A stretch of 64,000 nt of DNA, from contig CM060075.1 of the NCBI GenBank assembly GCA_030533445.1, positions 33,619,196-33,683,195 of the forward strand, given 5' to 3'. Both the position numbers and the translations under genes were made by a program. The notes beneath the pieces were generated by a model. It saw nothing but the letters and a program-made list of their open reading frames with translations, was not told the DNA's origin and made no database searches. This document shows positions 1 through 10,539 of this stretch, piece by piece (position 1 is the stretch's first letter; each line of letters begins with the position of its first letter). This DNA is from Cyprinodon diabolis (taxonomy: Eukaryota; Chordata; Actinopteri; Cyprinodontiformes; Cyprinodontidae).

Positions 1-707
1 ACAAATCTATTATTTCTTGTCTGACATTTTTAGAACAGAAAAATGTTAAATCTATCCACCTTTAGAGATTTGCCTCAGGATTAACCTTTAAGATGGATAA
101 TGGGTACTACTGACCACATTATCCATCAGTGACAGTTTGGCCACTTCATTCTTGCTGTCCACAGTGTAGCCTTTTAATTCCTTCTTTTTGCAGTGATTAT
201 AGCTGCTAATCAAAAAGCTATTCCTGTACTTACAAGCAGAACATCCAGTTAGTTTCGTAAAACCAAATAAAATCATTATAAAACATAGTCTGCTCTCACA
301 AAGTTCTCTATATGGATGTTGAATTATGCCTCAATAGTGCCCTGAACATAAAGAAGCGTAAAAATATGTGAATCAGATGTAATTATGTGTAAATTGTCCT
401 TTAAATTCTAAAATATGGTTGCAGGTTTTTCTTTGATGTTTTAAATCTAAGCAGTTGACGAGTAACTTTTTTGCCCTGTCTTGTTGGGTCGGCACTGTTC
501 AACTGTTATTCTATAATTTGCATATTAAAAAGCAGAGTACTGAGCTAAAATATTTTGTTTTACCAACACCAAGGCTCATGGAAGAAGTTAGCTTTGAAAA
601 AGCTCTTGCATGTTGACTATCAGCGGTGTAATGAATAGGCAGCATTTATGAAAAATACATTTTCTTAAGAACCAGAATTATACAGAAGTATGCCATATGA
701 GGACTGT
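1..707. other. Unassigned AT-rich DNA
   Basis: No gene, RNA or repeat family is recognised here. The only open frames are short and have no recognisable domain. The sequence could be intronic or intergenic host DNA. Confidence 0.5.
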
Positions 708-1071
708 TTACATGCGACCAGACAGATATTTGGGCATGACAGATGTATCAGTGTGCTCTGAGCTCTGAAGGAGCATCATTAGCAAACCGACTGACATAAC
801 TGACAGCTGGCACTGAGAGGAGAGGGATGGAGGGTGAAATGGAGGAGGAGGAGGTGACAGAGCAGAATCTGTGCCAGCCATCACCCTCTGGCTGTTCTCC
901 AACATTTTAATCACATCAACAGTGCTCTCACTCGGCAACCCCTCGGAGACCCAGGTACCTTAGCCACACTTGACATTAACCACAAGGCGAATACGCCCAT
1001 GCTCAATACAGACGGGGATCTCTGCAGATTTTTCTCAGCTTCTTTTCAACCTCAGTCAGAGAATTGACTAC
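708..1071 (-). pseudogene. Possible coding remnant, unknown gene
   Basis: Read on the minus strand, a good splice-acceptor context (pyrimidine tract then CAG) ends at 1072. It is followed by a frame reading VVNSLTEVEKKLRK, then by another frame reading EIPVCIEHGRIRLVVNVKCG, then by a 76-residue frame at 708-938 rich in Ser and Pro. The three look like pieces of one protein, but they lie in different frames and stop codons fall between them. This could be a decayed exon or chance. The protein family is not recognised. Confidence 0.2.
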
Positions 1072-1636
1072 CTGGAAAACAAATGACAAAATAATGTGTT
1101 CACTACCTCAATATTGTTTCCTTTTCTAGTCTTGCTGTGGTGTAGTTTAGCTTTTGTTGATTTTTTTTTCCTTTTTTCCTTTTGCTTGTACAGTATATAC
1201 TCCATGTGCATCAAAGTATCTACGCAAATTTAAATCATCTTCTTCCCAAACGAACATGAGATCTAAGGTAGCTCCCAAAAAGTCCGAATGTGTAAAGCAG
1301 GTATGAGCTATGAGATTCTGACATATTTATAGTCTTTAACAAACTCCTCAGCTTTAGTTGATTCTTTATTGTTAAAAAAAGGACTGCATCACAACCACGT
1401 CCATGCAAATAAAAATTTAATATTCTTCTGAAAATTTGTTGTATTCAACAAAAGTCAATTAAAATATTATATATAAGTAATGGTACTACAAATCTATTTT
1501 CAGTATCTATTTGAACAGAATTTGTTTTGAATAATTGTAAAAATACAGATGTTCTCATTCTGTTTCCAGTTGTGTGTGATCTGTAAAGATGTACCTCAGA
1601 CGTTATCTTGCATCTGGCTACTAGTGGTGGCTAACT

Positions 1637-1757
1637 TACTGCATATTTGCACCATATATATAAATGCTCTGATCCTCCATATCAATGCGTTTTTTGCACC
1701 TTTTTTTTTTCTCTTCCACACTGTTTACTTTATATTGCTGTTGCATTTTATGGAATG
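1637..1757 (+). repeat. L2-type LINE 3' tail, left part
   Basis: This stretch matches the tail of the LINE copy at 38765-38945, sharing the words gcatatttgcaccatatata and aatgctctg and a T-rich block. The match resumes at 9240 on the far side of the BEL element. A short LINE 3' end was therefore the landing site of the retrotransposon. The assignment to L2 rests on the better-preserved copy at 38.3 kb. Confidence 0.6.
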
Positions 1758-1762
1758 GAAAT
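1758..1762. repeat. Target-site duplication of BEL element, left
   Basis: The bases gaaat directly precede the TG of the left LTR and recur at 9240-9244 directly after the CA of the right LTR. Five bases is usual for BEL/Pao integration. Confidence 0.9.
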
Positions 1763-2542
1763 TGTAATGAAGACTGAGGCTGATTCGGTTATGTTGGGTA
1801 TGGATAAACAATCACTCCAGGGTGTCGGGTTAGAACAGCTGATATATATGTCCAGGTGAGTTAGTGAAAGAAAAGAATGTCCAAGTCCAGATTTTAGCTT
1901 TACTTCCTTTTAATTAGCTCATGAGGTTCAGCCATACATATAAAGGCATGTGTGATGGGCTCACGTCAGTGTGTATGTGTGTGGTTTCCTATAAAGATGA
2001 ACAAAGAGAAATTATGAGAATTTGTCTGTAAATCATTTCACAAATAAACCAAATATCCAGAAATGAATAAACGTCTTTAAACATTACTATAGACTAATAA
2101 CTGGCTAATATCTGACTATGAAAATGTAAATAATAATAATAAACCCTGCATTTCAACTGGAAACGGTAACAGCTGCATCAATTAAACTAGCTCAACAGCT
2201 TAATGCTAACAGCTAACCTTTAGCTCTCAATAATACACATAAACAGCACTATACGACCATAATATTCAACAGAACACAGTACAATACAGCTCTCAGGCAT
2301 TTACGAAACCGAACTAAACCAACAACAATATTACTTACGTTCATTGGACGCACACAATAGAAGGAAGTAAACGAAGTCAGCCTTGAGAGCCGCACCACTC
2401 AATGCTCAGATCCATATACAAGATGTAACATATATGAACGTTGAGCCACTTAGTGGCTGAAATAAAATACTACATCTAAAACACTGATAAGGAAAACCTA
2501 AACTAGAGGGCTGAAAACAAATAATTAACAGTCTTTTGTACA
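1763..2542 (-). repeat. 3' LTR of BEL element (780 bp)
   Basis: This is a near-identical direct copy of 8463-9239 with a 3-bp size difference near 1840, where a short TA run is longer here. It begins TGTAATGAAG and ends TTTTGTACA on the plus strand. On the minus strand it follows the end of pol and a G-rich stretch. Confidence 0.93.
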
Positions 2543-2565
2543 GCCGCCCCCAAATTTGACACTCA
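2543..2565 (-). promoter_or_regulatory. Putative polypurine tract
   Basis: On the minus strand, immediately before the 3' LTR, the sequence is TTTGGGGGCGGC. It is G-rich and correctly placed for plus-strand priming, though interrupted by C. Confidence 0.45.
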
Positions 2566-2584
2566 AATTTGAACAGTAGGTGTC

Positions 2585-4189
2585 TTAATCATCTGGAGGT
2601 AGAGCAGGCAGCTTTATGAGGCGAACGACTGGCCGAGTGTAGGTCCTGCCTTTAACTTGAACCACAGCTGTCCTCACGCGTCCGTCTGCTCCGGGTATGA
2701 CACTTGTCACTGTTCCTACTTGCCAGAGGGCTCCTGGTGTCTGTTGGTCAACAATCAGCACTATAGTGCCTACAGTGATGTCATCCTTTTTCTGTTTGCC
2801 ATTTCTGTCTGGCTTGTAATGTCGGAAAAAAGTGGCGGATGTAATGCTTCCAGAAGTGATCTGTTAAAACCTGAGAATGTCGCCACCTTTTTCGACTTAA
2901 AAGTTCAGACATGGGATAGACCACTTGTGGAAGGGAGGAGTCCGGCCGCCCCATCAACAAACAGTTGGGCGTGACTGGATTGGGATCAGCCAGATCAGAT
3001 GAAACATAGCCCAAGGGCCTGGAGTTGATAATACCCTCTATTTCAATAAGGACTGTTCTCAACACCTCCTCTGGCACTGACTGAACTCCAAGAGCGATCC
3101 GGAGAGTGTTCTTCACTGATCTAACCTCTCGCTCCCAAGACCCACCAAAATGCGGAGCATTTGGGGGATTAAAGCGGAAGTGAATCTGTTGAGCAGCAAG
3201 TTGGTCCTTCACTGCTTGTTCCAGGGCACTGAAGGCTTCTCTAAGTTCTTTATCTCCACCTTTGAAATTAGTTCCTGGGTCTGAAAGGATCTCATGAGGC
3301 TTTCCTCTTCGAGATATAAAACGTCTGAGTGACATTAGGAAGGAATCGGTGTCCATATTTGGGAGGAGGTCTAGATGGACAGCTCGGGTGGTAAGGCACT
3401 TATACAGGATGCCCCACCTCTTTTCGTTGCGACGTCCCACCTTTATCATCATTGGACCAAAGCAGTCCACCCCTGTGGAATAGAAAGGCGGTTTGTAAAG
3501 CCTCAAACTGGAGGGTGGAAGATCTGCCATCCTTGGGACTTGAGGGCTGCCTCGCCATTTCCTGCAGTCCACACAGTTATGCTGGTGCTTCCTGATGGCT
3601 TCTCTCCCTCTAAGTAGCCAGTATTTTCTTCGCAGCTCAGCAAAAACACGCTCTGCTCCAGAGTGGTTTAGCTGTTTGTCATAATGTTGGATCAGGAGTT
3701 TGGAGACAGGGTGAGAGGACGAGAGTAAAATGGGATGACGCACATCTGGGCCTAGGCTTTCACATCGGCGGAGCCTAACTCTTACACGGATTAGATCTAA
3801 GGTCTGATCATATTCAGGGGCGAGTGTGAGCACTCTACTGGTAGATGGAAGAGCCTTTCCCGATTTGAGTAACATCATCTCTTCTGGAAAGCTTTCAACC
3901 TGAGCCTGTCTGAAAAGAGCTAACTCAGCCTTGTGATAGTCATCAGCAGTGGGAGACTTGTCACTGGCCACTCCATCGAGTACTCTTGCAGTTGCTTCTA
4001 GGAGCTCTTGAAAGGTGTTTAACTGCTGAATGTCAGGAAGAGTTAGTTGTGGGGAGTTAGTTAAACCACAGAATACTGGGTTCCTCAATTCCTCCATTTC
4101 CTCAATAAGGTGGTCACTTGATGATTCAGGCCACTGGTCAGATGCTTGCAGGAGGAAGGATGGTCCATGATTCCAACGACTGTTTTAGT
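2585..4189 (-). pseudogene. pol: BEL pol, integrase and C-terminal domain
   Basis: The longest open part is 2781-4097. It holds the HHCC zinc-binding region (QHYDKQLNHSG ... HNCVDCRKW), the catalytic triad in the settings GVDCFGPM, LSDPGTNF and GSWEREV, and the start of a DUF5641-type C-terminal domain (RHSQVLTDHFWKHY). The open frame ends at RQKWQTEKG. One base out, the expected continuation DITVGTIVLIVDQQTPG runs on to a natural TAA at 2585-2587, so a third frameshift lies in the A-rich run at about 2788-2795. The plus-strand ATG frames across this region are shadows. Confidence 0.88.
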
Positions 4190-5903
4190 CAGTTGGGCTA
4201 AGGTTTTCCCTCTGGTGATATTGTATGCTGGGTTGGAAGCAGAATCGATGTAGCACCAGGATTTGATATCTGATAATTCCTGTATCTCTGCAACCCTTGT
4301 ACCTACAAACACTTTATATCTGCAGGAATTGGATTTGAGCCAGTTGAGTACTGTGGTGGAATCAGTCCAGTACATCACATTTTGGATCTTGATGGTGAGC
4401 TTTCAGCAGCACTGAAGCTAACTGTGCTCCAGTTAAAGCACCACATAACTCGAGTCGAGGTATCGATAGCTGCTTCTTTGGAGCAACTTTGGATCTGGCA
4501 GCCACGAATGCAACTTGTACCTTTCCATCCCCGTTATCACTACGCAGGTAGGCCACTGATCCATAAGCACTTTCAGATGCGTCACAAAACACATGGATGG
4601 TCTGACTGATGGTACTACGATCTGTGTTTTGGTCAGTGTAGCATCTGGGTAAGGAGATCTGGGACAACTGGGGAAGCTCTTCTTCCCATGACTTCCAAGC
4701 TTGGAGCAGATCTTTAGGGAGATTAGGATCATCCCAACCTCTCTTCTTGTCCCAAAGACGCTGTACAATGATCTTAGCTCTGGTTGTATATGGAATAATG
4801 TATCCCAGAGGATCATATTGTTGGGGAAGAAGACAATAGATGTTGCGCATAGTTGGTTCAAGACAGTCATGGTTGTGCTGCTTATAGCAGAGTGTGTCTG
4901 ACTTACACTGCCAAAACAACAATACAAGAGTGCGTTCTTGAGGGTTAGCTGTTTGTTGTGTGAACCAAAGTGTGCTGCTCTCTGACCTTGATTCTTTGGG
5001 TAGGTGTCTGATGACAGCAGGAACATTGCTGGCCCATTCTCTGAGCTCAAATCCACCTTCCCTGAGTACTGTGTGCAGTCCATTCACCAGCTGCTTGGCC
5101 TGGTTCTCCGACTGAAGACTATGCAGACAGTTATCAACATAGAAACAACGTTCTACTGATTGGCGGGCATCCTCATCTGGTGCAGTGTGTTTTTGGACAT
5201 GGCTTTGTAGTGCAAAGGTGGCACAACATGGACTACACGTTGTACCAAAAGGGAGCACTTGCCACTCATAGATAGTAGGTTCCTGGTCCACCTTAACATC
5301 TCTCCACAGGAAACGAAGGAAGGGTTTATCCTCATCCAGCAGGTGCACCTGATGAAACATTCCCTTCACATCACTGCTGATAGCCACGGGGTGCTCTCAG
5401 AACCTAAGGAGTACTCCCAGAAGACTGGCTCCAAGTGTGGGCCCAGGAAGAAGGTGATTATTGATGCTCTGCTCATTAAAGATGAAGGAACAATTGAAGA
5501 CTATTCTGTACTTCCCATTGTGTTGAACAATGTGGTGTGGAATAAACCATGAATAGTTGCTCTCCTTTGCCTTGGTTGGAGTTATAGGTTTGACGTATCC
5601 AGCATCAATGAGCTTGTGGATTTCTCTGGAGTAAATGGTAGCTTTCTCTGGGTCTTTTACCAGCCGTTTCTCTGTCCCACACAGCTGTGGTAAGACAGCT
5701 TCTTTAGGTGCATGGAGAAGTGGGAAGTCCTGTTTCCATAACAATGGCGTAGCATACCTGTTCACACCATCAACCATTACTCTGGTGGTCTTATCTTCTA
5801 GTATGCAAACTGCCTCCAAATCTTCTCTTGACCTGGTAATCAACCGTTCACTCCTGTATGGCAGCGTATCTAACTGCCACAACTTTTCCACATGACTTAA
5901 AAG
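4190..5903 (-). pseudogene. pol: BEL pol, reverse transcriptase and RNase H
   Basis: This segment carries the reverse transcriptase fingers (KYRIVFNCS), palm motif A (SSDVKGMFHQV), the YVDN form of the catalytic box (FYVDNCL) and an RNase H-like region with Asp in FCDAS, Glu in PRLELCGA and Asp in YWTDST. It contains a second in-frame stop, TGA at 5397-5399, sitting between LLGVLLRF and EHPVAISSD. A TGA there fits a CpG transition from CGA. A frameshift near 4396-4404 moves the frame so that YWTDST is read one base out. A second shift near 4182-4190 restores the original frame. Confidence 0.87.
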
Positions 5904-6590
5904 CTATGCTTCCGGTGGATTGCACTTAGTGAAGAGGCAGTGTTGTGGAGACAGTTGATGGCATAACAGACTTGTGGGGCCTTGTAAAGTCCATCCTAGT
6001 CTGGTACGAACTGCTGCAGGCCCACCTGGTGGACCGAGACGTACTGGTTCCACTGGCGTAACTAGATGTGGGTAATCTGACCCTATCAGTAGCAATGGCT
6101 GGGCACCTTTAATGGATGGCAGTTGAACGTCTCTGAGATGGTGATACTTTTCCTTCAGAACTTCAACTGGGTAGGTATGGCAGGATAAATTTAGCTGTTT
6201 GGCTGTGAAAGCTTTGTTGACCTGGTATGATTTACTAGGCTGTGAAGCAGGAGCAACTGAGAAGTAGACAGTGGCACTGTTAATGGTACAGACTTCTTGC
6301 CGGACGGTACGAAGTGTGAGGTCTTCAGGCTTCCCTTGAAGACCCAGGCTAAGAGCAGCATCATGTAGGAGCATTGTGCGCTCTGATCCATCATCCAGTA
6401 TTGCGTAGGTCTCCAGTACCTTTGGACCGCTCTGGAGTATGACACGGCACAACTTGAGTAACACTTGATTGTTTCTGGCTGGCCGATCAACGTACAGTGT
6501 CTCTGAAACAGAACTCACTAGGCATGTGCTCGGCTGAGGTGGTTGAGGTTCGACGGGTGCTGTGCTCAGATGGCTGGCATTAACTTCGTG
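5904..6590 (-). pseudogene. pol: BEL pol, aspartic protease part
   Basis: The frame reads the start of Pol from ILHEVNAS, just after the gag break. The ATG-initiated part spans 5904-6518. The protease active-site motif is AILDDGSERTML, with the catalytic Asp in the D-G-S setting typical of BEL/Pao proteases. The segment ends at an in-frame TAG (5904-5906). The next residues in the same frame are clearly pol sequence (HVEKLWQLDTLP), so this stop is a point nonsense mutation and not the natural end. Confidence 0.85.
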
Positions 6591-8418
6591 CAGGATATCC
6601 AGATGCCCTCTGCTCTACTGACAGGATTTTGAAGTTGCTAAACTGGTTCAAATAATGAAGCTCTGTATCGCAGAAGGGACAGTATTTCTTTGGCTTGTCC
6701 TTAGAGAGCTCTCTCACAGCGTGAGTCCTATCTGATTTAATCTTTGACTGAGGAGACTGACTGCCAAGTAGAATCGCTGTAGATCTTTGTGACTTGTAGT
6801 CAGGACGTCGGCTCTTGGGTGGAACTTGTCTCTCTCTATTGGAGGTACTGTTGTATTGATATCCACTAACTTGAACTCGTACTTCGTACTCAAGCCAATC
6901 AGCCAGATCAAGCAGGGTTGGAACTGGAGTATGAACAGGGTTCACAAATCTATGAAAGTGTGCTCTTAGGTCATGTGGCAACTTCACTAGGAGACGAGAG
7001 ACATGTGATGCACATCTCAGTTCTGTCCATCCTTGGTTTCCAAGTTGCTGCAGCATTCCTACTAAGGCTCGAACTTGAAGGGCAAAAGATTTAAATGCTT
7101 TAATGTCCCCAGGTCGGATATTAGGTCCATCCATTAAATCAGAAATCCTCTTCAGCGCCAGCTGCTGTGGTTGACCATACATCTCAGTGAGCGCTCTTAT
7201 AGTGTCTGTAAATCGGAGTGGACTGTTACTGTATGAGTAGGCTATAAGTAGCGCCTCTTCACATTTGAGATGATCGGTGAGTATTTGAAACTTAAAATGC
7301 TCTGGAGCATCATATGGGAGTAAGTTTTCGAGGGCTAGCTTCAATCTGGCAAACTCACGAGGGTCCTCGGATTTGAAGTAAGGGATAGTTGGTTTGGGAC
7401 CATGGTAGTACTCTAGCGCTGAGGATTTACCAAAGAAAGGATCTAGGTGGGGGGAATGTTGGCGGTCAGATGGATATCTGTCTCCCCGACCTCTCTCTCT
7501 GTCACAGTCATAGCGTGGTGCCTGGTAATCATCATGGCGATCCCTGTAATCAGAAGATCGTCCCCTCTCTCTTCCAGAGTAGCGGCTATCATGGCGAGCG
7601 CTTGGGCTATTTGGTCGGTTGGGCCTCATTGGGCCATATTCGTCACTGTAGTCTTGGTGACTTGACTTGAATGGAGAGACACCATAATAGTGGTGAGATC
7701 TGTCATCATGGTGATAGAGCTCATTATAGCGGTCATATTCATCCTCATTGTTGGGATAATACTTGACATCAGAGTTGGATGCTGCTTTAAAATGAGGTCT
7801 TTTGCGATCACATGATTTATCACAAGCTTTACGGTGTGATTTACACTCTCTTTGATGTGACGACTCTGGTTCCAGACGATCATCAACATCAAAATCCATA
7901 GGCTTGACTTGGGAGAAGGGAGATGAGCTTTGAGATGTTGCAGAGGAAGTGTCATCTTTGCTGATTAATCCCACTTCCTGCAAACAGCGGTCAAGGTCCT
8001 GAATGTGGTCACGTCGGTGGCTTTGTGGAGTTGGAGGAACATCATTAATCACCGATGGGGCACTTACTGTCTGACGTGGGCTTATGTGGCCACTAGATGG
8101 CGTCGGCTTACTTGTAGGTGCGGGTGTAGTAGATGTGTCCTCTTCACTGCTCTTGGATTGTGACTGAGGTTTTGATGCCTGTCCAGGAGATTGTTGGATT
8201 ATATCTGTAAGACGCTGGACCTCTCTGCGTAGTTGGTCGCTTTCCTCTCTCATGCTTTTAAGATATCTGAGCACTTCAGATGAAGATGGCTGTTCCTCTT
8301 CAGTAATGTGGTGCCTTGGTGTATGGCTGACCTCATAATCCTGGAGATATGATGGTATCTGCCTTGATCTTTGCGGGCGGTTTATATCTCTCACATTTCT
8401 TTCATATGACCTTGACAT
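6580..8418 (-). pseudogene. gag: BEL gag, 3' end deleted
   Basis: A 612-residue open frame encodes most of a BEL Gag. It has a charged N-terminal part with a short coiled-coil-like stretch (about residues 50-75, LRREVQRL), a long Ser/Pro/His/Arg-rich low-complexity middle, and a capsid-like domain of the DUF1759 type from about residue 335 (near PYFKSEDPREFARLK). The C-terminus starts a zinc knuckle (CPFCDTELH), but the final Cys position is Phe and the frame ends soon after at ASGYPARS. The next pol-frame residues read ILHEVNAS, which in this family normally follow further Cys/His knuckles. I infer a deletion at about 6590-6605 that removed the knuckles and broke the gag-pol frame. Confidence 0.85.
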
Positions 8419-8439
8419 ATTGACTGTAGTGGTTGCTTA

Positions 8440-8457
8440 ATCCGGCTCGAAGGACCA
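8440..8457 (-). promoter_or_regulatory. Putative primer-binding site
   Basis: On the minus strand, five bases inside the 5' LTR end, the sequence starts TGGTCCTTCGAGCCGGAT. TGG pairs with the CCA end of a tRNA, as expected for minus-strand priming. I did not assign the tRNA species. Confidence 0.7.
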
Positions 8458-8462
8458 AAAAT

Positions 8463-9239
8463 TGTAATGAAGACTGAGGCTGATTCGGTTATGTTGGGTA
8501 TGGATAAACAATCACTCCAGGGTGTCGGGTTAGAACAGCTGATTATGTCCAGGTGAGTTAGTGAAAGAAAAGAATGTCCAAGTCCAGAATTGAGCTTTAC
8601 TTCCTTTTAATTAGCTCATGAGGTTCAGCCATACATATAAAGGCACGTGTGATGGGCTCACGTGAGTGTGTATGTGTGTGGTTTTCTACAAAGATGAACA
8701 AAGAGAAATTATGAGAATTTGTCTGTAAATCATTTCACAAATAAACCAAATATCCAGAAATGAATAAACGTCTTTAAACATTACTATAGACTAATAACTG
8801 GCTAATATCTGACTATGAAAATGTAAATAATAATAATAAACCCTGCATTTCAACTGGAAACGGTAACAGCTGCATCAATTAAACTAGCTCAACAGCTTAA
8901 TGCTAACAGCTAAACTTTAGCTCTCAATAATACACGTAAACAGCACTAAACGACCATAGTAATCGACAGAACACAGTACAATACAGCTCTCAGGCATTTA
9001 CGAAACCGAACTAAACCAACAACAATATTACTTACGTTCATTGGACGAACACAATAGAAGGAAGTAAACGAAGTCAGCCTTGAGAGCCGCACCACTCAAT
9101 GCTCAGATCCATATACAAGATGTAACATATATGAACGTGGAGCCACCTAGTGGCTGAAATAAAATACTACATCTAAAACACTTATAAGGAAAACCTAAAC
9201 TAGAGGGATGAAAACAAATAATTAACAGTCTTTTGTACA
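8463..9239 (-). repeat. 5' LTR of BEL element (777 bp)
   Basis: This is the partner of 1763-2542. Because gag-pol reads on the minus strand, this copy carries the element's promoter. The primer-binding site lies just inside it. Confidence 0.93.
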
Positions 9240-9244
9240 GAAAT
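9240..9244. repeat. Target-site duplication of BEL element, right
   Basis: The bases gaaat match the copy at 1758-1762 exactly. Bases 9245 onward continue the L2-type tail that was interrupted. Confidence 0.9.
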
Positions 9245-9340
9245 GTTCATTTACTGTCTCAAAAGCTGTACTAAATGAAATTTTGTTTTGTATACACCCT
9301 GTGTATACAAAATGACAACTAAATTTGTCTAAGTCCAAGG
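9240..9340 (+). repeat. L2-type LINE 3' tail, right part
   Basis: This continues the tail interrupted at 1757, with a ctgtac...aaattttgttttgtatac block matching 38888-38925. Together the two parts make one short LINE 3' end split by the BEL insertion. Confidence 0.6.
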
Positions 9341-10380
9341 CTGTGCTGCTCCACCCCCCTGAGGCAGTGTAAACACTCTCATTTACTATAAAGGAAGCGT
9401 TATAAGCACAACGTTTTGCATGGTATAGCAGAGCACAGACAGTCCATTTTCCATGTGTTTTGCCCTTGCCCTGTCTTTTGCCACAAATACAATTCATTTT
9501 AATCAAATTTTCAAAGAACAGGTGATCCAGACAGGATTTGTAGACACAGGATGAGAAAAATCCATTAACAGATCCCACATGCATCGAGTACTCATTATTG
9601 CAGAGTGCAATCTACAACAGTTGATGGGTATTTGAGACAGTTCTGGTATACATCTCATGTTGGCACTTATGTTAGCAAACTGCTTTCTTGCACAACATAA
9701 CATGCCAAATGCCGCACTCTGTTTTGGCAACACTTGGAACTTTCATATTCTTGAACCAGACCACAAATGGCTCCAGAGTTACAGATTCTACCTCTTTATT
9801 TGAAAGAAGAAAAACGTGACTAAGACATTTGTAATGGAGATGACTGATTTTCAATAGAGAATGGTACTTCCATCCAGATTGACGTATAAGGACTGTGATT
9901 AATTTCAAAACACATTTCTTACTTGATCACAAAAGCTGAATGAACTGGCATACGCTCAGCCCACCACACAATATGCGTCACTTAGTCTGGTATGCCAGCT
10001 TTTTTGATGTCCAATATATGCAAAACGATTACTTCTCTTTTGCAGCTCATACTATTTCCTAGTCTGAAACTCTAAATTAGCAAAATGCTAATCCAGATAC
10101 TATCAGATTACCAGTGCTACTCTAAGGCACAGAACAACGAGAAGTGATACTGCACAGCTTGAATAAACATTTATAAACCACTTCTTTAACCGATAGTAAT
10201 GTATTTTATATTTCATCCACTACTGTGGACATTTGTTGAATGATATTAAATTATGATATTTCACAATAATCTTATTATACAGTTATTCTATCTATGCTAA
10301 TCTATTTATTTCTCAACTCGAAAACAAACTGCACACTCTAGCTGTCTGTATCTATCTCTATATCAAAATAAAAACAAAAT
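9341..10380. other. Unassigned AT-rich DNA
   Basis: Three overlapping minus-strand frames of 76-120 codons (9222-9908) have no recognisable domain and no convincing splice context. No RNA gene or repeat family is recognised. Confidence 0.45.
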
Positions 10381-10539
10381 GCTTCGGTGGTGCAGTGGTT
10401 AACTTGCACAACCCTGGTTTGAACCTGACCTGTAGTTCTTTACCGCTTGTCTCTTCCCCTCTCTCATAACCCCTTTCCTGTCAGCCCACTTTACAAAAAA
10501 AATGCCACTAATAGTGCAAAAGCCTAAAAAAAAAAAAAA
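10381..10539 (+). mobile_element. tRNA-derived SINE
   Basis: The head resembles a tRNA with an A box (tggtgcagtgg, 10388-10398) and a B box (ggtttgaacc, 10416-10425), the internal RNA polymerase III promoter. It is followed by a pyrimidine-rich tRNA-unrelated body and ends in an A-rich tail (10494-10539). Confidence 0.7.

Larger units (their letters stand above)
1763..9239 (-). mobile_element. BEL/Pao LTR retrotransposon, full length, defective
   Basis: Two direct LTRs (1763-2542 and 8463-9239) bracket a gag-pol region read on the minus strand, so the right LTR is the 5' LTR. LTRs start TG and end CA. The 5-bp duplication gaaat lies at 1758-1762 and 9240-9244. Pol order is protease, reverse transcriptase, RNase H, integrase, with BEL/Pao-type sequences throughout. 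By eye the LTRs differ at about 17 of 777 positions plus one 3-bp indel, so the insertion is fairly young but not fresh. The coding region has an internal deletion, two in-frame stops and three frameshifts, so this copy cannot make its own full polyprotein. Confidence 0.95.

Noticed and set aside
4433..5083. 216-codon minus-strand frame and several plus-strand frames across 2657-7670
   Set aside because: They overlap the BEL gag-pol in other frames, and the pol frame has clear domain motifs while these do not.
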